Below are positions 5,934 through 9,263 of a DNA stretch of 9,263 nt, one piece after another. The position numbers were made by a program, and so were the translations under genes. The stretch comes from Clostridia bacterium (GTDB taxonomy: Bacteria; Bacillota; Clostridia; Oscillospirales; Acutalibacteraceae): contig JAFYNC010000020.1 in the NCBI GenBank assembly GCA_017549905.1, forward strand, positions 1 through 9,263, read 5' to 3'. The stretch's first letter is position 1. Each line of letters opens with the position of its first letter. The notes beneath the pieces were generated by a model. The model ran no database searches, had not been told where the DNA came from, and saw only the letters and a list, made by a program, of their open reading frames with translations.

Positions 5934-6866
5934 TTAATTAATTTTTCCGTAAAGCGGAATGTCGCTGTCCTTTTTAGGCTCTCTTGCGGGAGCTGATACA
6001 GCCTCTGCCTTAGGACGTGAAGAAGAACCTTGTCTTCTGCCACCTCTACGATTATTGTTTCTTAAAGGTCTTATCTCTGCTCCTTCGCGGGCAATTACAA
6101 CTCGTCTTGAAGTTCCCTCGCCAAAGGATACAGAAACCACACCGTCAATCGCTTGAACCGCAGTATGAATTATTCTGCGCTCATAAGGATTCATAGGCTC
6201 TAAAGTGCGGTTTTTACCGGTCTTTAACACCTGAGCTGAAATGCGGTTTGCAAGTGCTGTTAAAGTTTCCTCTCGTTTTTGTCTGTAATTTCCTATATTA
6301 AGAGAAATTCTGTAATGACCGCCGCCATTGTTTGCAACAAGGGATGCCAAATACTGCAATGAGTCAAGAGTTTCACCTCTGCGACCGATAAGTATGCTTA
6401 TATCCTCACCCTCGAGAATTATAAGTGATGCATTTTCTCTGAAAGCAACCTTTATAGAAATATCCTTGCAATCAAGTGCTGTTAAAACTGTTTTAATGTA
6501 TTCTATAGCTTTTCCTGTGGGCGAAGCCATATCAATTTCGCTTTGGTCAACAGGTTCACTATATTCTGTTACATCCGCATTCTTTTTAGGCTCTGCCTTT
6601 TCCTTAACAGGTACTTCTTCTTGTGGTTTTTCCTTTTTAGGCTGTGGCTTTGAAATTTTCTTTTTTTGAACAGGCTTTTTATCTGGCAATTCAATGAAAG
6701 CCTTAACCTGTGCATCCACACCGCCAAACATACCTAAAACCTTTTTCTTAGGCATTGCAACTATTTCAAACTGTATATCATCAAGCTCTGATGCGCCTAA
6801 ATCTGCGATGGCTTTTTCTTTTGCTTCTTCAATAGTAGCGCCGAAGCCTATTGCTTCTTTAATCAA
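5934..6866 (-). CDS. jag: RNA-binding protein Jag/KhpB (SpoIIIJ-associated)
   Basis: Jag (KhpB/EloR) is a cytosolic RNA-binding protein that partners with KhpA, affects cell elongation in streptococci, and is always encoded beside yidC. The 310-residue product has the Jag_N domain (1-60: IGFGATIEEAKEKAIADLG, KKVLGMFGG), a lysine/proline/glutamate-rich linker (about 61-112), a KH domain (118-180) with the loop GRRG (161-164) in ILIGRRGETLDSLQYL, an R3H domain (about 185-262, YRQKREETL and NPYERRIIHTAVQ) and an arginine/glycine-rich tail (266-286). The start is TTG at 6866. The ribosome binding site AAGGAGAGG overlaps the TAA stop of yidC, so translation is probably coupled. The basic tail could add nonspecific RNA affinity. 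It is the last gene of the operon, followed by a strong terminator. Confidence 0.94.
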   Translation of the reverse strand: MIKEAIGFGATIEEAKEKAIADLGASELDDIQFEIVAMPKKKVLGMFGGVDAQVKAFIELPDKKPVQKKKISKPQPKKEKPQEEVPVKEKAEPKKNADVTEYSEPVDQSEIDMASPTGKAIEYIKTVLTALDCKDISIKVAFRENASLIILEGEDISILIGRRGETLDSLQYLASLVANNGGGHYRISLNIGNYRQKREETLTALANRISAQVLKTGKNRTLEPMNPYERRIIHTAVQAIDGVVSVSFGEGTSRRVVIAREGAEIRPLRNNNRRGGRRQGSSSRPKAEAVSAPAREPKKDSDIPLYGKIN

Positions 6867-6879
6867 CTAAATCCTCTCC

Positions 6880-7914
6880 TTAATCTTCTTTAGATAGCTT
6901 TTTTATCTGTCCTGCTTCAAAATCACACTGCTTTGAAAGTTCCTTAGCACGTTCACGTGATAACATTTTATGCGGTCCGTAAAAATTCTGCACTCCAACC
7001 TGAATAACACCGCCCACAAGTGATGAGCAAGCCCAATAAAAAGCAACACCGCCCGGTACGCTGAAACCGATGAACAAAGAAATAAGTGGCATTGTGAGCA
7101 TCATACCTGCCATATTGGGAGCATCGGGATTGATTTTTTTCTGCATAGCCATTGATAAAAGGCTTGAAAGAATTTGTGCCGTAAATGCTAAAATAGGCAT
7201 AAGCCAAATCGGTTTTGCTTCATTAAAAATATCAATCGAAAACTTAGGTGTTTCGGTAAGATTAATTTTATTAGTTATAAAGGTATAGTTTACATTACTT
7301 TCCTTATCCTGAGCCTTAATAGCCTCTAACTCTTTTTCAATTTTTGCATATTCTTTATCTGAAAGCAAATCTTTGAGGACATTTTGTTCGCCGCGAACAA
7401 TATTTACAATACTAAGCTCGTTAGTTGTACCCTCTCTCCAGTTGAGAGTGGTTTTAAACTGCTCGTATTTTTCTTTATCGTTAGATTTAAGTTCGCTCAT
7501 ATTTTCGCTGATAACGGTTGACACTGTTTGAATATTTGCCTTTTCTACACCTGACATATAAGTAAGCGGCGAAAGAATAAGGTAATAAATACTAAGCATA
7601 AGAACAAGTCTTAAAATCATTGGCAAACAGCCACCTGCGGGTGAAACACCTTCTTCAGCGTAAACCTTCTGCATAGCCTCGCTATATTTTTGTCTATCGT
7701 CCCCATAGCGTTTTTTAAGGTCATCAAGCTTTGGCTTAACTCTTGTTTGCTGAACAGAGGACTTTTGGCTTTTAATATTAAGCGGAATTAAAACTATATT
7801 AATTAAAAGTGTAAAAACAAATACAGCCGCAGCAAAACTGCCACCCATAAGACCGGCTATATTTTTAAGTATCCAACCAAGAGGCATATTTATAATATTA
7901 AATAAACTTTGCAT
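6880..7914 (-). CDS. yidC: Membrane protein insertase YidC/Oxa1 (SpoIIIJ type)
   Basis: YidC inserts and folds membrane proteins alone or with SecYEG. From the chosen start the protein has 344 residues: MQSLFNIINMPLGWIL, core helix 1 (about 26-46), a cytosolic coiled hairpin (KSQKSSVQQTRVKPKLDDLKKRYGDD, about 48-73), core helix 2 after PAGGCLPM (92-118), an external loop of about 115 residues (119-234), and three more helices (236-257, 268-287, 288-308) with a basic C-terminal tail. There is no lipobox signal peptide. The groove arginine usually found in helix 1 is asparagine (N39) here, while helix 2 carries R102. I chose the ATG at 7914, preceded by GGATGGTG; in-frame ATGs at 7938 and 7929 lack a ribosome binding site. 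It lies between yidD and jag, as in most Firmicutes. Confidence 0.93.
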   Translation of the reverse strand: MQSLFNIINMPLGWILKNIAGLMGGSFAAAVFVFTLLINIVLIPLNIKSQKSSVQQTRVKPKLDDLKKRYGDDRQKYSEAMQKVYAEEGVSPAGGCLPMILRLVLMLSIYYLILSPLTYMSGVEKANIQTVSTVISENMSELKSNDKEKYEQFKTTLNWREGTTNELSIVNIVRGEQNVLKDLLSDKEYAKIEKELEAIKAQDKESNVNYTFITNKINLTETPKFSIDIFNEAKPIWLMPILAFTAQILSSLLSMAMQKKINPDAPNMAGMMLTMPLISLFIGFSVPGGVAFYWACSSLVGGVIQVGVQNFYGPHKMLSRERAKELSKQCDFEAGQIKKLSKED

Positions 7915-7963
7915 ATATACACCATCCATTCTGAACATAAAAGTTCAATGGTTATTTTAAAAA

Positions 7964-8194
7964 TTATCGCCCTGTTTTTTTAGGTGGAACAGGGTCATAA
8001 CCACCGCGACAAAATGGGTTGCACCTCAAAACACGCCAGATACTCAAAATTATACCCCTCAAAGCGCCGTGAGTTTCTATTGCCTCAATAGCGTAGGCGG
8101 AACAAGTAGGATCAAAACGGCAACAAGGGATTTTTCGAGGTGAAATATTATTTCTGTAGAGCATTATTAACTTAATTAACAATTTACTAATCAT
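7964..8194 (-). CDS. yidD: Membrane protein insertion efficiency factor YidD
   Basis: YidD is a small membrane-associated protein that helps YidC-dependent insertion. The 76-residue product shows the full family signature: a hydrophobic N-terminus [19 protein letters not shown], the motif [16 protein letters not shown] (24-39), [25 protein letters not shown] (46-70) and conserved cysteines at 24, 25, 31, 58 and 62. The ATG at 8194 comes one base after the rnpA TGA (TGATATG) and has no evident ribosome binding site, so it probably depends on ribosomes finishing rnpA. The gene order rpmH-rnpA-yidD-yidC is conserved across bacteria and matches its role. Confidence 0.95.
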   Translation of the reverse strand: MISKLLIKLIMLYRNNISPRKIPCCRFDPTCSAYAIEAIETHGALRGIILSIWRVLRCNPFCRGGYDPVPPKKTGR

Positions 8195-8195
8195 A

Positions 8196-8534
8196 TCACT
8201 TATTAATAAAACCGGCTTCGGTTAAAGCCTTATAAAATGACCGCTCTACCACGGTGCTTTTAACATTTAAAATGCGAACACGCGCTACAATTACATAATC
8301 ATACCCCATAGGTAAATAGGAACTCGCATTTCTAAAAGCCGCGGTTATAAGACGCTTTGCACGATTTCTCTGCACCGCTTTTCCTATTTTTTTACCTGCA
8401 GTAATACCAAGTCTTAAATTATTGCTCTTATTTTTAAAAGCATAAATAACAGCATAAGGGGTAACAAAGGCCTTTCCTCTGTTATAAGCGCGCCGAAACT
8501 CATAATTCTCTTTGATTTTCACTAATCTGTTCAT
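8196..8534 (-). CDS. rnpA: Ribonuclease P protein component
   Basis: RnpA is the protein subunit of RNase P. It binds the 5' leader of precursor tRNA and stabilises the catalytic RNA. The 112-residue product has the expected length and signature: [17 protein letters not shown] (5-21), [24 protein letters not shown] (40-63) with the RNR motif at residues 56-58, and YDYVIVAR (78-85). The ATG at 8534 is preceded by AAGGGTAAG, a moderate ribosome binding site. It is separated from rpmH by a terminator-like hairpin, which would lower rnpA expression relative to L34. Confidence 0.96.
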   Translation of the reverse strand: MNRLVKIKENYEFRRAYNRGKAFVTPYAVIYAFKNKSNNLRLGITAGKKIGKAVQRNRAKRLITAAFRNASSYLPMGYDYVIVARVRILNVKSTVVERSFYKALTEAGFINK

Positions 8535-8557
8535 AAAAATCTTACCCTTATAAAAGG

Positions 8558-8580
8558 AAAAGCCACAAACAGTGGCTTTT
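8558..8580 (-). terminator. Hairpin between rpmH and rnpA, partial terminator
   Basis: AAAAGCCAC (8580-8572 on the minus strand) pairs with GTGGCTTTT (8566-8558) around a 5-base loop. The stem begins inside the rpmH TAA stop codon. UUUU of the stem is followed by CCUUUUAU, an interrupted U-tract, so termination is probably incomplete and readthrough would reach rnpA. It may also act as a processing or 3' stabilising element for the rpmH mRNA. Confidence 0.6.
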
Positions 8581-8713
8581 AGTATGTGAGTTGCTTTCTA
8601 CCTTTTGCTCTGCGACGTGCAAGTACCTTGCGACCGTTAGCAGTTGCCATTCTCTTTAAAAAGCCGTGCTCTTTTTTACGATGAAGCTTCTTAGGCTGAT
8701 ATGTTCTTTTCAC
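8579..8713 (-). CDS. rpmH: 50S ribosomal protein L34
   Basis: L34 is a small, very basic protein of the large ribosomal subunit. The 44-residue product begins [20 protein letters not shown] and continues through [20 protein letters not shown] to the C-terminal QLTY. This is the family sequence from end to end and of normal length. The start is GTG at 8713, preceded by an excellent ribosome binding site, AAGGAGGG, at 8727-8720. It heads the operon with rnpA, yidD, yidC and jag, and is driven by the promoter at 8824-8795. In many bacteria dnaA and the replication origin lie directly upstream; here a dehydrogenase gene does. Confidence 0.97.
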   Translation of the reverse strand: MKRTYQPKKLHRKKEHGFLKRMATANGRKVLARRRAKGRKQLTY

Positions 8714-8735
8714 GTTAAACCCTCCTTATTTCCAA

Positions 8736-8748
8736 ACGACCAGGTCGT
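8736..8748. promoter_or_regulatory. Small palindrome in the rpmH leader
   Basis: ACGACCAGGTCGT is a perfect inverted repeat (6-base arms, one central base) about 40 bases after the predicted rpmH start point and just before its ribosome binding site. It is GC-rich against an AT-rich background. It could be an operator-like site, or in RNA a small hairpin with ACGA/UCGU arms. The function is unknown. Confidence 0.35.
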
Positions 8749-8794
8749 AAGTATCTCAATTACGATTATATATGACATAACCTATCGATTATAG

Positions 8795-8824
8795 ATTATA
8801 CCTCAAACCCCACCCTTATGTCAA
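8795..8824 (-). promoter_or_regulatory. SigA promoter of the rpmH-rnpA-yidD-yidC-jag operon
   Basis: On the minus strand TTGACA (8824-8819) and TATAAT (8800-8795) are 18 bases apart. A second TATAAT follows one base later (8793-8788). Transcription would start near 8788, giving a leader of about 75 bases before the rpmH GTG. Confidence 0.82.
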
Positions 8825-8836
8825 CAAAAATTTTTC

Positions 8837-8864
8837 TTGAATTAAAGATATATTTATATATAAT
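8837..8864 (+). promoter_or_regulatory. SigA promoter of the short-chain dehydrogenase gene
   Basis: TTGAAT (8837-8842) and TATAAT (8859-8864) are 16 bases apart. The start point would be near 8871, leaving a very short leader that contains GAAAGG (8872-8877) before the ATG at 8888. The -35 elements of this and the rpmH promoter are 12 bases apart, back to back. Confidence 0.7.
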
Positions 8865-8887
8865 ATGTATTGAAAGGTTGTGTTACA

Positions 8888-9263
8888 ATGAAAATCGCAA
8901 TAATAACAGGTGCATCTTCAGGACTTGGCGTTGAATTTGCAAAAGAGATAGACCGCATACGCGGTGATATTAATGAAATTTGGCTTATTGCAAGACGCGA
9001 AGAAAAACTGCGCGAACTGGCAACTTTGCTTAATAAGCCCTGCAAAATAATACCTATAGACATTACAGATGAAAGTTCACTTTTAGAATACAAAAAACTT
9101 TTGGAAGAATCTAATTCTCAAGTTAAATTACTTATAAACAATGCAGGCTTTGGTAAACTTGGCGATTTTGCTGAAATTTCAACAGAACATAACACAGGTA
9201 TGGTAAGACTAAACTGTGAAGCGCTTACCGCCGTAACCTCTATCACACTACCCTTTATGTGTG
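8888..9263 (+). CDS. Short-chain dehydrogenase/reductase, N-terminal part (partial)
   Basis: This is the first 125 codons of a classical SDR oxidoreductase; the gene leaves the window on the right. The nucleotide-binding motif TGASSGLG is at residues 7-14, basic residues R36 and R37 after the second strand suggest NADP(H), DIT at 58-60 contacts adenine in the family, NNAG is at 84-87, and N109 in VRLNCEALT is the expected catalytic-tetrad asparagine. The Ser-Tyr-Lys part of the active site lies beyond the edge, so catalytic competence cannot be judged. Substrate cannot be inferred from the sequence. The ATG at 8888 is preceded by GAAAGG and its own promoter. It is divergent from rpmH and not evidently linked to it in function. 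Confidence 0.9.
   Translation, partial: MKIAIITGASSGLGVEFAKEIDRIRGDINEIWLIARREEKLRELATLLNKPCKIIPIDITDESSLLEYKKLLEESNSQVKLLINNAGFGKLGDFAEISTEHNTGMVRLNCEALTAVTSITLPFMC

Noticed and set aside
6328..6669. 113-codon open frame on the plus strand across jag
   Set aside because: It is antisense to a well-supported gene, has no ribosome binding site or recognisable domain, and is explained by jag codon composition.
7932..7947. Small hairpin TGAAC/GTTCA between yidD and yidC
   Set aside because: Only a 5-bp stem with no U-tract after it on the operon strand; within chance expectation.
8714..8887. Replication origin next to rpmH
   Set aside because: No DnaA-box cluster, no DNA-unwinding repeats and no dnaA gene in view; TTATGTCAACA at 8816-8826 is only a chance resemblance and is part of the rpmH -35 region.
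1..9263. CRISPR array, mobile element, prophage or defence system
   Set aside because: No regularly spaced repeats, transposase, integrase, nuclease cassette or toxin-antitoxin pair is visible; all substantial frames are core housekeeping genes apart from the small XRE regulator.

Overview
The window reads as chromosomal DNA of an anaerobic, low-GC, endospore-forming Firmicute of the class Clostridia, probably an Oscillospiraceae/Ruminococcaceae-like lineage. The reasons are a spoIVA gene, a clostridial-type FeoA/FeoB pair, AT-rich intergenic DNA with consensus SigA promoters, strong purine-rich ribosome binding sites, and the rpmH-rnpA-yidD-yidC-jag order. The lineage is an inference from protein style and gene order. 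No rRNA or tRNA is present to fix it.

Layout from left to right. (1) 1-319, minus strand: 5' part of spoIVA, the spore-coat basement ATPase, preceded by a SigE-like promoter. (2) 432-2784, plus strand: feoA-feoB, ferrous iron uptake, divergent from spoIVA. (3) 2785-5377, minus strand: murA, a WalJ/YycJ-type metallo-hydrolase and rlmH, reading towards feoB. They share one consensus promoter, with an internal terminator-like hairpin after murA. The feoB and rlmH stop codons abut with no base between them, and each operon's best terminator lies inside the other operon's coding sequence. (4) 5378-5690: a 313-base intergenic region rich in palindromes and repeats. (5) 5691-5900, plus strand: a small XRE-type repressor gene. 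(6) 5901-5933: a bidirectional terminator. (7) 5934-8713, minus strand: rpmH-rnpA-yidD-yidC-jag, the conserved operon for ribosomal protein L34, RNase P protein, membrane protein insertion and an RNA-binding partner. (8) 8888-9263, plus strand: 5' part of a short-chain dehydrogenase gene, divergent from rpmH.

The genes are mostly housekeeping: peptidoglycan precursor synthesis, ribosome maturation, tRNA processing, membrane insertion, iron uptake and sporulation. I see no CRISPR array, mobile element, phage gene, toxin-antitoxin pair or defence cluster, and nothing I would call a new multi-gene system.

The unusual content is in RNA-level and regulatory structure. It includes reciprocal terminators embedded in convergent genes, hairpins that begin at stop codons inside operons, a structured leftward leader or small RNA candidate upstream of murA, an 18-base palindrome shared in part with the XRE promoter, and a hairpin covering the feoA ribosome binding site. 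The YidC protein also appears to have moved its groove charge from the first core helix to the second. Three genes here start with TTG or GTG (murA, jag, rpmH).
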